Assembly: GCA_964036045.1 (NCBI GenBank)
Contig: OZ038378.1
Location: 59,805,408-59,869,407, forward strand
DNA: 64,000 bases
Direction: 5' to 3'
DNA from: Eutreptiella sp. 'Long Island Sound 2002'
Lineage: Eukaryota; Euglenozoa; Euglenophyceae; Eutreptiales; Eutreptiaceae
Part shown: piece after piece, positions 11,188 to 24,260 of the stretch
Position numbering within the stretch: position 1 is the first letter of the stretch
How the letters are laid out: each line of letters starts with the position of its first letter
The notes under the pieces: generated by a model
Seen by the model: only the letters and a program-made list of their open reading frames with translations
The model's database searches: none
Told to the model about the DNA's origin: nothing
Program-made: the position numbers and the translations under genes

Positions 11188-13110
11188 GCGCTCACCAGAA
11201 GTTGATTTTAGGCTATTTGCTCACACCAACACACATATTTGGAGGCTCGAAATGTGCTCGACCAACAGCCCCTGTCCAAGTGCCTACTGCTTCAGTTTCT
11301 TGCAAACCAAGCATTTTTGTAAAGCCCCAACCAGGAGCTCTCACCGAAAGTTGATTTTAGGCTATTTGCTCATAGCAGGCTTGAGACCTAGAGGCTCGGA
11401 ATATGCTGGACTATCCGCCCTCGTCCAGGGACCCAACATTTTCAGTTTCTTGCAAACAAGGCATTTTTCGAAAACCCCGACCAGTAGCTCTCACCAGAAG
11501 TTGATTTTAGGCTATTTGCTCACACCAACACACATATTTGGAGGCTCGAAATGTGCTCGACCAACAGCCCCTGTCCAAGTGCCTACTGCTTCAGTTTCTT
11601 GCAAACCAAGCATTTTTGTAAAGCCCCAACCAGGAGCTCTCACCGAAAGTTGATTTTAGGCTATTTGCTCATAGCAGGCTTGAGACCTAGAGGCTCGGAA
11701 TATGCTGGACTATCCGCCCTCGTCCAGGGACCCAACATTTTCAGTTTCTTGCAAACAAGGCATTTTTCGAAAACCCCGACCAGTAGCTCTCACCAGAAGT
11801 TGATTTTAGGCTATGTGCCCACACGAACACAGGAATTTGGAGGCTTGAAATGTGCTCGACTATCCGCCCATGTCCAGGGGCCAACTATTTCATTTTCCTA
11901 CAACTAAGGCATTTTGGTAAAGCTCCGACGAGTAGCTCTCCATAGAAGTTGATTTCACGCTATTTGCTCACACCAAGCCTGAGATCTGGAGTCACCAAAT
12001 GTGCTCGACTATCCGCCCTCGTCTAGGGCCCCACTATTTCAGCTTCCCGCAAACAAGGCATTTGTAGAAAGCCCCAAGCAGTAGCTCTCACCAAACGTTG
12101 ATTTTAGGCTATTTGCTCACACCAAGCCTGGGATCTGGAGGATCGGAATGTGCTCGACCAACAGCCCCCTGCGAAGGGCCCACTGTTTCAGTTTCCTGCA
12201 AAGCAAGGATTTTTTGAAGCCCCAACTAGTACTTCTTAATGCAACCCTGAGATCTAGAGTCTCGGAATGTGCTCGGCCAGCAGCCCCTGTCCAAGGGCCC
12301 ACTGTTTCAGTTTTCCGCAAACCTAGCATTTTCATAAAGCCCCAACCAGTCGCTCTCATTGGAATTTGATTTTAGGCGATTTGCTCACAGCAGGCTCGAG
12401 ACCTTGAGGCTCCAAATGTGCTGAACTATCCGCCCCCGCCTAGGGGCCCAGTATTTAGATTTCTTGCAAACTAGGCCTTTTTGGAAAGCCCCGACTAGTA
12501 GCTCTCACTAGACGTTGATTTTAGGCTATTTGCTCACACCAAGACAGAGATCCGGAGGCTCGAAATTTGCTCGGCTATCCGCCCCTGTCCAGGGGCCCAC
12601 TGTTGCAGTTTCAGTTGCAAGTAAGGCATTTTGGTACAACCCCGACCGATAGAACTCACCAAAACTTTATCTTAGAGTTTTTGCTCACACCAGGCCTCAG
12701 ATCTGGAGGCCCCAAGTATTGACGACTATCTTCCCGCGTAGAGGGGCCCACCGTTTCCGTTTCTTGCAAACCAGGCATTTTTATAAAGCCACGACCAGTA
12801 GCGCTCACAAGAACTTGATTTTAGGCCATTTGCTCACAACAGCCACGAGATCCGGAGGCTTCAAATGTGCTCGACTATCCACCCTTGTCCGGGGGCCCGC
12901 TGTTTCAGCTTCACGCAAACCAAGCATTTTTGTAAAGCCCCAGCCAATAGCTCTCACCAGCAGTTGACTTTAGGCGATATGCTCACGCCAAGCCTGAGAT
13001 CCGGTGTCTCAAAATGTGCTGGACTATCCGCCTTTGTCCGGGGACCCACTATTTCGGTTTTCTGCAAACTAGGCCTTTTTGTGAAGCCTGAACCAGTAGC
13101 TCTCACCAAA
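11188..13110 (+). repeat. 149-bp satellite, divergent monomers left of the core
   Basis: About thirteen diverged monomers in + orientation. Within it, 11,199-11,497 and 11,498-11,796 are a near-perfect duplication of a two-monomer (299-bp) block. Some monomers are shortened, for example near 12,200-12,250. Confidence 0.9.
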
Positions 13111-16100
13111 AGTTAATTGTAGGCTATTTGCCCGCACCACCACGGAGATGTGGAGGCTCGAAATGTGCTCGACTATCCGCCCTTGTCCAGGGGCCCACTC
13201 ATTTCGTACAAACAAGCCATTTTTTGGAAAGCCCCAACCAGTAGCTCTCACCGGAATTTGATTTTAGGCTATTGGCTCACAGCAGGCCTCAAACCTGGAG
13301 GCTCTAAATGTGCTCGCCTATTCACCCCCGCCCAGGGGCGCAGTATTTCAGTTTCCTGCATACAAAGCATTTTTGTAAAGCCCCAACCAGTAGGCCTCAC
13401 GAGAAGTTGATTTTACGTTATTTGCTCACACCAGCACAGAGATGTCGAGGCTCGAATTGTTCTCGACTATCGGCACTTGTCCAGGGGCCCACTGTTGCAG
13501 TTTCTTACAAGTAAGGCATTTTGGTAAAGCCCCGACCAGTAGCTCTCACCAGAACTTTATCTTAGGTTTTTTGCTGACACCAGCCCAAAGATCTGAGGCC
13601 CCCATCTTGTTGGACCATCCGCCCGTGTACAGGGGCCCACTACTTCCGTTTCTTGCAAACCAGGCATTTTTGTAAAGCCCCGACCAGTAGCGCTCACCAG
13701 AAGTTGATTTCAGGCTATTTGCTCACAGCAGCCACGAGATTTCGAGGCTTCAAATGAGCTCGACTATCCGCCCCTATTTGGCGGTCCAATGTTTCAGTTT
13801 CCTGCAAACTAGGCATTTTTGTAAAGCCCCAACCAGTAGCTGTCACCAGAAGTTGATTTTAGGGTATTTGCTCAAACCAGCAAAGATATTTGGAGGCCCG
13901 AAATGTGCTCCACTATCCGCCCCTGTCCGGGGGCCTCCTATTTCAGTTTGCTGCAAACTAGGCATTTTTGGAAAGCCTTGATGAGTAGCTCTCACCAAAA
14001 GTTGATTTTAGGCTATTTGCTCTCACCAAGCCTGAGATCTGGAGTCTTGAAATGTGCTCGACTAGCCGCCCTTGTCCGGGTTCCCACTATTTTAGGTTTT
14101 CTGCAAACTAGGCATTTTTGTAAAGCCTCGATCAGTAGCGCTCACCAGAAGTCAATTGTAGGCTATTTGCTCACACCAAGCCTCAAATTAGGAGGCTCGG
14201 AATGTGCTCGACCAACAGCCCCTGTCCCAGGGCCCGCTGTTTCGGTTTCATTCAAACCCAGAATTTTGGTAAAGCCCCAACCAGTAGCTCTCACCAAAAG
14301 TTGGTTTTCACTATTTGCTCACACCAAGCCTAAGGCCTGGAGCCTCGGAATGTGCTCGACTATCCGCCCCTGTCCAGGGGCCTCGTATTTCAGTTTCTTG
14401 CAAACAAGGCATTTTCAGAAAACCCCGACCAATAGCTCTCACCAGAAGTTGATGTTAGGCTATTTGCCCACCCCAACAAAGACATGTGGAGGTTGGAAAT
14501 GTACTCGACTATCCGCCCCTGTCTAGGGGCCAACTATTTCAGTTTTCTGCAAACAAGGCAATTTTGGAAAGGCGCAACCAATAGCTCTCACCAAAATTTG
14601 AATTTAGGCTATTTGCTTACACCAGCACAGAGATCCGGAGGCTTGAAATGTGCGCGACTATCCGCCCCCCTTCAGGGTCCCACTATTTCATTTTCCTTCA
14701 AACTAGGCATTTTTGTAAAGGGCCGACCGGTAGCGCTCACCAGAAGTTGATTTTAGGCCATTTGCTAACGCGAAGCCTGAATTTTGGAGGCTCAGAAAGT
14801 GCTCGACCAACAGCCCCTGTCCAAGGGCCCATTGTTTCAATTTCTTGCAAACCAAGCATTATTGTAAAGCCCCAACCACTAGCTCTCACCGGAATCTGAT
14901 CTTAGGCTATTTGCTCACACCAAGCCTAGAATCTGGAGGCTCGAAATGTGCTCAACTATCCGATCCTGTCGAGGGGCCCACTATTTCAATTTCCTGCAAA
15001 CCAAGCATTTTTGTAAAGCCCCAACCATTAGCTTTGACCTGAAGTTTACTTTAGGCTATTTGCTCACACCAAGCCTCAGGTTTGGACGCTCGGAATGTGC
15101 TCGACCAACAGCCCCCGTCCAAGGGCCCACTGTTTCAATTTCATGCAAACCAAGCAGTTTTGTAAATCCCTGACCAATAGCTCTCACCACAACTTCATCT
15201 TACACTTTTTGCTCACAACAGGGGTGAGATTTGGAGGCCCCCAATATGCTCGACTATCTTCCCGTGTACAGGGGCCCGGTGTTTTTGTTTCTTGCAAACC
15301 AACCCTATTTGTATTGCCGCGACCGGTAGCGCTCACCAGAAGTTAATTGTAGGCTATTTGCCCGCACCACCACGGAGATGTGGAGGCTCGAAATGTGCTC
15401 GACTATCCGCCCTTGTCCAGGGGCCCACTCATTTCGTACAAACAAGCCATTTTTTGGAAAGCCCCAACCAGTAGCTCTCACCGGAATTTGATTTTAGGCT
15501 ATTGGCTCACAGCAGGCCTCAAAACTGGAGGCTCTAAATGTGCTCGCCTATTCACCCCCGCCCAGGGGCGCAGTATTTCAGTTTCCTGCATACAAAGCAT
15601 TTTTGTAAAGCCCCAACCAGTAGGCCTCACGAGAAGTTGATTTTACGTTATTTGCTCACACCAGCACAGAGATGTCGAGGCTCGAATTGTTCTCGACTAT
15701 CGGCACTTGTCCAGGGGCCCACTGTTGCAGTTTCTTACAAGTAAGGCATTTTGGTAAAGCCCCGACCAGTAGCTCTCACCAGAACTTTATCTTAGGTTTT
15801 TTGCTGACACCAGCCCAAAGATCTGAGGCCCCCATCTTGTTGGACCATCCGCCCGTGTACAGGGGCCCACTACTTCCGTTTCTTGCAAACCAGGCATTTT
15901 TGTAAAGCCCCGACCAGTAGCGCTCACCAGAAGTTGATTTCAGGCTATTTGCTCACAGCAGCCACGAGATTTCGAGGCTTCAAATGAGCTCGACTATCCG
16001 CCCCTATTTGGCGGTCCAATGTTTCAGTTTCCTGCAAACTAGGCATTTTTGTAAAGCCCCAACCAGTAGCTGTCACCAGAAGTTGATTTTAGGGTATTTG

Positions 16101-19100
16101 CTCAAACCAGCAAAGATATTTGGAGGCCCGAAATGTGCTCCACTATCCGCCCCTGTCCGGGGGCCTCCTATTTCAGTTTGCTGCAAACTAGGCATTTTTG
16201 GAAAGCCTTGATGAGTAGCTCTCACCAAAAGTTGATTTTAGGCTATTTGCTCTCACCAAGCCTGAGATCTGGAGTCTTGAAATGTGCTCGACTAGCCGCC
16301 CTTGTCCGGGTTCCCACTATTTTAGGTTTTGTGCAAACTAGGCATTTTTGTAAAGCCTCGATCAGTAGCGCTCACCAGAAGTCAATTGTAGGCTATTTGC
16401 TCACACCAAGCCTCAAATTAGGAGGCTCGGAATGTGCTCGACCAACAGCCCCTGTCCTAGGGCCCGCTGTTTCGGTTTCATTCAAACCCAGAATTTTGGT
16501 AAAGCCCCAACCAGTAGCTCTCACCAAAAGTTGGTTTTCACTATTTGCTCACACCAGGCCTAAGGCCTGGAGCCTCGGAATGTGCTCGACTATCCGCCCC
16601 TGTCCAGGGGCCTCGTATTTCAGTTTCTTGCAAACAAGGCATTTTCAGAAAACCCCGACCAATAGCTCTCACCAGAAGTTGATGTTAGGCTATTTGCCCA
16701 CCCCAACAAAGACATGTGGAGGTTGGAAATGTACTCGACTATCCGCCCCTGTCTAGGGGCCAACTATTTCAGTTTTCTGCAAACAAGGCAATTTTGGAAA
16801 GGCGCAACCAATAGCTCTCACCAAAATTTGAATTTAGGCTATTTGCTTACACCAGCACAGAGATCCGGAGGCTTGAAATGTGCGCGACTATCCGCCCCCC
16901 TTCAGGGTCCCACTATTTCATTTTCCTTCAAACTAGGCATTTTTGTAAAGGGCCGACCGGTAGCGCTCACCAGAAGTTGATTTTAGGCCATTTGCTAACG
17001 CGAAGCCTGAATTCTGGAGGCTCAGAAAGTGCTCGACCAACAGCCCCTGTCCAAGGGCCCATTGTTTCAATTTCTTGCAAACCAAGCATTATTGTAAAGC
17101 CCCAACCACTAGCTCTCACCGGAATCTGATCTTAGGCTATTTGCTCACACCAAGCCTAGAATCTGGAGGCTCGAAATGTGCTCAACTATCCGATCCTGTC
17201 GAGGGGCCCACTATTTCAATTTCCTGCAAACCAAGCATTTTTGTAAAGCCCCAACCATTAGCTTTGACCTGAAGTTTACTTTAGGCTATTTGCTCACACC
17301 AAGCCTCAGGTTTGGACGCTCGGAATGTGCTCGACCAACAGCCCCCGTCCAAGGGCCCACTGCTTCAATTTCCTGCAAACCAAGCAGTTTTGTAAATCCC
17401 TGACCAATAGCTCTCACCACAACTTCATCTTACACTTTTTGCTCACAACAGGGGTGAGATTTGGAGGCCCCCAATATGCTCGACTATCTTCCCGTGTACA
17501 GGGGCCCGGTGTTTTTGTTTCTTGCAAACCAACCCTATTTGTATTGCCGCGACCGGTAGCGCTCACCAGAAGTTAATTGTAGGCTATTTGCCCGCACCAC
17601 CACGGAGATGTGGAGGCTCGAAATGTGCTCGACTATCCGCCCTTGTCCAGGGGCCCACTCATTTCGTACAAACAAGCCATTTTTTGGAAAGCCCCAACCA
17701 GTAGCTCTCACCGGAATTTGATTTTAGGCTATTGGCTCACAGCAGGCCTCAAAACTGGAGGCTCTAAATGTGCTCGCCTATTCACCCCCGCCCAGGGGCG
17801 CAGTATTTCAGTTTCCTGCATACAAAGCATTTTTGTAAAGCCCCAACCAGTAGGCCTCACGAGAAGTTGATTTTACGTTATTTGCTCACACCAGCACAGA
17901 GATGTCGAGGCTCGAATTGTTCTCGACTATCGGCACTTGTCCAGGGGCCCACTGTTGCAGTTTCTTACAAGTAAGGCATTTTGGTAAAGCCCCGACCAGT
18001 AGCTCTCACCAGAACTTTATCTTAGGTTTTTTGCTGACACCAGCCCAAAGATCTGAGGCCCCCATCTTGTTGGACCATCCGCCCGTGTACAGGGGCCCAC
18101 TACTTCCGTTTCTTGCAAACCAGGCATTTTTGTAAAGCCCCGACCAGTAGCGCTCACCAGAAGTTGATTTCAGGCTATTTGCTCACAGCAGCCACGAGAT
18201 TTCGAGGCTTCAAATGAGCTCGACTATCCGCCCCTATTTGGCGGTCCAATGTTTCAGTTTCCTGCAAACTAGGCATTTTTGTAAAGCCCCAACCAGTAGC
18301 TGTCACCAGAAGTTGATTTTAGGGTATTTGCTCAAACCAGCAAAGATATTTGGAGGCCCGAAATGTGCTCCACTATCCGCCCCTGTCCGGGGGCCTCCTA
18401 TTTCAGTTTGCTGCAAACTAGGCATTTTTGGAAAGCCTTGATGAGTAGCTCTCACCAAAAGTTGATTTTAGGGTATTTGCTCTCACCAAGCCTGAGATCT
18501 GGAGTCTTGAAATGTGCTCGACTAGCCGCCCTTGTCCGGGTTCCCACTATTTTAGGTTTTCTGCAAACTAGGCATTTTTGTAAAGCCTCGATCAGTAGCG
18601 CTCACCAGAAGTCAATTGTAGGCTATTTGCTCACACCAAGCCTCAAATTAGGAGGCTCGGAATGTGCTCGACCAACAGCCCCTGTCCCAGGGCCCGCTGT
18701 TTCGGTTTCATTCAAACCCAGAATTTTGGTAAAGCCCCAACCAGTAGCTCTCACCAAAAGTTGGTTTTCACTATTTGCTCACACCAGGCCTAAGGCCTGG
18801 AGCCTCGGAATGTGCTCGACTATCCGCCCCTGTCCAGGGGCCTCGTATTTCAGTTTCTTGCAAACAAGGCATTTTCAGAAAACCCCGACCAATAGCTCTC
18901 ACCAGAAGTTGATGTTAGGCTATTTGCCCACCCCAACAAAGACATGTGGAGGTTGGAAATGTACTCGACTATCCGCCCCTGTCTAGGGGCCAACTATTTC
19001 AGTTTTCTGCAAACAAGGCAATTTTGGAAAGGCGCAACCAATAGCTCTCACCAAAATTTGAGTTTAGGCTATTTGCTTACACCAGCACAGAGATCCGGAG

Positions 19101-22100
19101 GCTTGAAATGTGCGCGACTATCCGCCCCCCTTCAGGGTCCCACTATTTCATTTTCCTTCAAACTAGGCATTTTTGTAAAGGGCCGACCGGTAGCGCTCAC
19201 CAGAAGTTGATTTTAGGCCATTTGCTAACGCGAAGCCTGAATTCTGGAGGCTCAGAAAGTGCTCGACCAACAGCCCCTGTCCAAGGGCCCATTGTTTCAA
19301 TTTCTTGCAAACCAAGCATTATTGTAAAGCCCCAACCACTAGCTCTCACCGGAATCTGATCTTAGGCTATTTGCTCACACCAAGCCTAGAATCTGGAGGC
19401 TCGAAATGTGCTCAACTATCCGATCCTGTCGAGGGGCCCACTATTTCAATTTCCTGCAAACCAAGCATTTTTGTAAAGCCCCAACCATTAGCTTTGACCT
19501 GAAGTTTACTTTAGGCTATTTGCTCACACCAAGCCTCAGGTTTGGACGCTCGGAATGTGCTCGACCAACAGCCCCCGTCCAAGGGCCCACTGCTTCAATT
19601 TCCTGCAAACCAAGCAGTTTTGTAAATCCCTGACCAATAGCTCTCACCACAACTTCATCTTACACTTTTTGCTCACAACAGGGGTGAGATTTGGAGGCCC
19701 CCAATATGCTCCACTATCTTCCCGTGTACAGGGGCCCGGTGTTTTTGTTTCTTGCAAACCAACCCTATTTGTATTGCCGCGACCGGTAGCGCTCACCAGA
19801 AGTTAATTGTAGGCTATTTGCCCGCACCACCACGGAGATGTGGAGGCTCGAAAGGTGCTCGACTATCCGCCCTTGTCCAGGGGCCCACTCATTTCGTACA
19901 AACAAGCCATTTTTTGGAAAGCCCCAACCAGTAGCTCTCACCGGAATTTGATTTTAGGCTATTGGCTCACAGCAGGCCTCAAACCTGGAGGTTCTAAATG
20001 TGCTCGCCTATTCACCCCCGCCCAGGGGCGCAGTATTTCAGTTTCCTGCATACAAAGCATTTTTGTAAAGCCCCAACCAGTAGGCCTCACGAGAAGTTGA
20101 TTTTACGTTATTTGCTCACACCAGCACAGAGATGTCGAGGCTCGAATTGTTCGCGACTATCGGCACTTGTCCAGGGGCCCACTGTTGCAGTTTCTTACAA
20201 GTAAGGCATTTTGGTAAAGCCCCGACCAGTAGCTCTCACCAGAACTTTATCTTAGGTTTTTTGCTGACACCAGCCCAAAGATCTGAGGCCCCCATCTTGT
20301 TGGACCATCCGCCCGTGTACAGGGGCCCACTACTTCCGTTTCTTGCAAACCAGGCATTTTTGTAAAGCCCCGACCAGTAGCGCTCACCAGAAGTTGATTT
20401 CAGGCTATTTGCTCACAGCAGCCACGAGATTTTGAGGCTTCAAATGAGCTCGACTATCCGCCCCTATTTGGCGGTCCAATGTTTCAGTTTCCTGCAAACT
20501 AGGCATTTTTGTAAAGCCCCAACCAGTAGCTGTCACCAGAAGTTGATTTTAGGGTATTTGCTCAAACCAGCAAAGATATTTGGAGGCCCGAAATGTGCTC
20601 CACTATCCGCCCCTGTCCGGGGGCCTCCTATTTCAGTTTGCTGCAAACTAGGCATTTTTGGAAAGCCTTGATGAGTAGCTCTCACCAAAAGTTGATTTTA
20701 GGCTATTTGCTCTCACCAAGCCTGAGATCTGGAGTCTTGAAATGTGCTCGACTAGCCGCCCTTGTCCGGGTTCCCACTATTTTAGGTTTTCTGCAAACTA
20801 GGCATTTTTGTAAAGCCTCGATCAGTAGCGCTCACCAGAAGTCAATTGTAGGCTATTTGCTCACACCAAGCCTCAAATTAGGAGGCTCGGAATGTGCTCG
20901 ACCAACAGCCCCTGTCCCAGGGCCCGCTGTTTCGGTTTCATTCAAACCCAGAATTTTGGTAAAGCCCCAACCAGTAGCTCTCACCAAAAGTTGGTTTTCA
21001 CTATTTGCTCACACCAGGCCTAAGGCCTGGAGCCTCGGAATGTGCTCGACTATCCGCCCCCGTCCAGGGGCCTCGTATTTCAGTTTCTTGCAAACAAGGC
21101 ATTTTCAGAAAACCCCGACCAATAGCTCTCACCAGAAGTTGATGTTAGGCTATTTGCCCACCCCAACAAAGACATGTGGAGGTTGGAAATGTACTCGACT
21201 ATCCGCCCCTGTCTAGGGGCCAACTATTTCAGTTTTCTGCAAACAAGGCAATTTTGGAAAGGCGCAACCAATAGCTCTCACCAAAATTTGAATTTAGGCT
21301 ATTTGCTTACACCAGCACAGAGATCCGGAGGCTTGAAATGTGCGCGACTATCCGCCCCCCTTCAGGGTCCCACTATTTCATTTTCCTTCAAACTAGGCAT
21401 TTTTGTAAAGGGCCGACCGGTAGCGCTCACCAGAAGTTGATTTTAGGCCATTTGCTAACGCGAAGCCTGAATTCTGGAGGCTCAGAAAGTGCTCGACCAA
21501 CAGCCCCTGTCCAAGGGCCCATTGTTTCAATTTCTTGCAAACCAAGCATTATTGTAAAGCCCCAACCACTAGCTCTCACCGGAATCTGATCTTAGGCTAT
21601 TTGCTCACACCAAGCCTAGAATCTGGAGGCTCGAAATGTGCTCAACTATCCGATCCTGTCGAGGGGCCCACTATTTCAATTTCCTGCAAACCAAGCATTT
21701 TTGTAAAGCCCCAACCATTAGCTTTGACCTGAAGTTTACTTTAGGCTATTTGCTCACACCAAGCCTCAGGTTTGGACGCTCGGAATGTGCTCGACCAACA
21801 GCCCCCGTCCAAGGGCCCACTGCTTCAATTTCCTGCAAACCAAGCAGTTTTGTAAATCCCTGACCAATAGCTCTCACCACAACTTCATCTTACACTTTTT
21901 GCTCACAACAGGGGTGAGATTTGGAGGCCCCCAATATGCTCGACTATCTTCCCGTGTACAGGGGCCCGGTGTTTTTGTTTCTTGCAAACCAACCCTATTT
22001 GTATTGCCGCGACCGGTAGCGCTCACCAGAAGTTAATTGTAGGCTATTTGCCCGCACCACCACGGAGATGTGGAGGCTCGAAATGTGCTCGACTATCCGC

Positions 22101-24260
22101 CCTTGTCCAGGGGCCCACTCATTTCGTACAAACAAGCCATTTTTTGGAAAGCCCCAACCAGTAGCTCTCACCGGAATTTGATTTTAGGCTATTGGCTCAC
22201 AGCAGGCCTCAAACCTGGAGGCTCTAAATGTGCTCGCCTATTCACCCCCGCCCAGGGGCGCAGTATTTCAGTTTCCTGCATACAAAGCATTTTTGTAAAG
22301 CCCCAACCAGTAGGCCTCACGAGAAGTTGATTTTACGTTATTTGCTCACACCAGCACAGAGATGTCGAGGCTCGAATTGTTCTCGACTATCGGCACTTGT
22401 CCAGGGGCCCACTGTTGCAGTTTCTTACAAGTAAGGCATTTTGGTAAAGCCCCGACCAGTAGCTCTCACCAGAACTTTATCTTAGGTTTTTTGCTGACAC
22501 CAGCCCAAAGATCTGAGGCCCCCATCTTGTTGGACCATCCGCCCGTGTACAGGGGCCCACTACTTCCGTTTCTTGCAAACCAGGCATTTTTGTAAAGCCC
22601 CGACCAGTAGCGCTCACCAGAAGTTGATTTCAGGCTATTTGCTCACAGCAGCCACGAGATTTCGAGGCTTCAAATGAGCTCGACTATCCGCCCCTATTTG
22701 GCGGTCCAATGTTTCAGTTTCCTGCAAACTAGGCATTTTTGTAAAGCCCCAACCAGTAGCTGTCACCAGAAGTTGATTTTAGGGTATTTGCTCAAACCAG
22801 CAAAGATATTTGGAGGCCCTAAATGTGCTCCACTATCCGCCCCTGTCCGGGGGCCTCCTATTTCAGTTTGCTGCAAACTAGGCATTTTTGGAAAGCCTTG
22901 ATGAGTAGCTCTCACCAAAAGTTGATTTTAGGCTATTTGCTCTCACCAAGCCTGAGATCTGGAGTCTTGAAATGTGCTCGACTAGCCGCCCTTGTCCGGG
23001 TTCCCACTATTTTAGGTTTTCTGCAAACTAGGTATTTTTGTAAAGCCTCGATCAGTAGCGCTCACCAGAAGTCAATTGTAGGCTATTTGCTCACACCAAG
23101 CCTCAAATTAGGAGGCTCGGAATGTGCTCGACCAACAGCCCCTGTCCCAGGGCCCGCTGTTTCGGTTTCATTCAAACCCAGAATTTTGGTAAAGCCCCAA
23201 CCAGTAGCTCTCACCAAAAGTTGGTTTTCACTATTTGCTCACACCAGGCCTAAGGCCTGGAGCCTCGGAATGTGCTCGACTATCCGCCCCCGTCCAGGGG
23301 CCTCGTATTTCAGTTTCTTGCAAACAAGGCATTTTCAGAAAACCCCGACCAATAGCTCTCACCAGAAGTTGATGTTAGGCTTTTTGCCCACCCCAACAAA
23401 GACATGTGGAGGTTGGAAATGTACTCGACTATCCGCCCCTGTCTAGGGGCCAACTATTTCAGTTTTCTGCAAACCAGGCAATTTTGGAAAGGCGCAACCA
23501 ATAGCTCTCACCAAAATTTGAATTTAGGCTATTTGCTTACACCAGCACAGAGATCCGGAGGCTTGAAATGTGCGCGACTATCCGCCCCCCTTCAGGGTCC
23601 CACTATTTCATTTTCCTTCAAACTAGGCATTTTTGTAAAGGGCCGACCGGTAGCGCTCACCAGAAGTTGATTTTAGGCCATTTGCTAACGCGAAGCCTGA
23701 ATTCTGGAGGCTCAGAAAGTGCTCGACCAACAGCCCCTGTCCAAGGGCCCATTGTTTCAATTTCTTGCAAACCAAGCATTATTGTAAAGCCCCAACCACT
23801 AGCTCTCACCGGAATCTGATCTTAGGCTATTTGCTCACACCAAGCCTAGAATCTGGAGGCTCGAAATGTGCTCAACTATCCGATCCTGTCGAGGGGCCCA
23901 CTATTTCAATTTCCTGCAAACCAAGCATTTTTGTAAAGCCCCAACCATTAGCTTTGACCTGAAGTTTACTTTAGGCTATTTGCTCACACCAAGCCTCAGG
24001 TTTGGACGCTCGGAATGTGCTCGACCAACAGCCCCCGTCCAAGGGCCCACTGCTTCAATTTCCTGCAAACCAAGCAGTTTTGTAAATCCCTGACCAATAG
24101 CTCTCACCACAACTTCATCTTACACTTTTTGCTCACAACAGGGGTGAGATTTGGAGGCCCCCAATATGCTCGACTATCTTCCCGTGTACAGGGGCCCGGT
24201 GTTTTTGTTTCTTGCAAACCAACCCTATTTGTATTGCCGCGACCGGTAGCGCTCACCAGA
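13111..24260 (+). repeat. Satellite core: five 2,230-bp higher-order repeats
   Basis: Copies are 13,111-15,340, 15,341-17,570, 17,571-19,800, 19,801-22,030 and 22,031-24,260. Each begins at 'AGTTAATTGTAGGCTATTTG'. Each copy contains 15 diverged monomers averaging 148.7 bp, while corresponding monomers in different copies differ by only a few bases. Examples of copy-specific changes: GTGCAAAC in place of CTGCAAAC near 16,330, AGGGTATTTG in place of AGGCTATTTG near 18,471, and TTCTAAATG near 19,991. All open frames across it are artefacts: 149 is not a multiple of three, so each frame closes after about 1.5 monomers. Confidence 0.97.
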
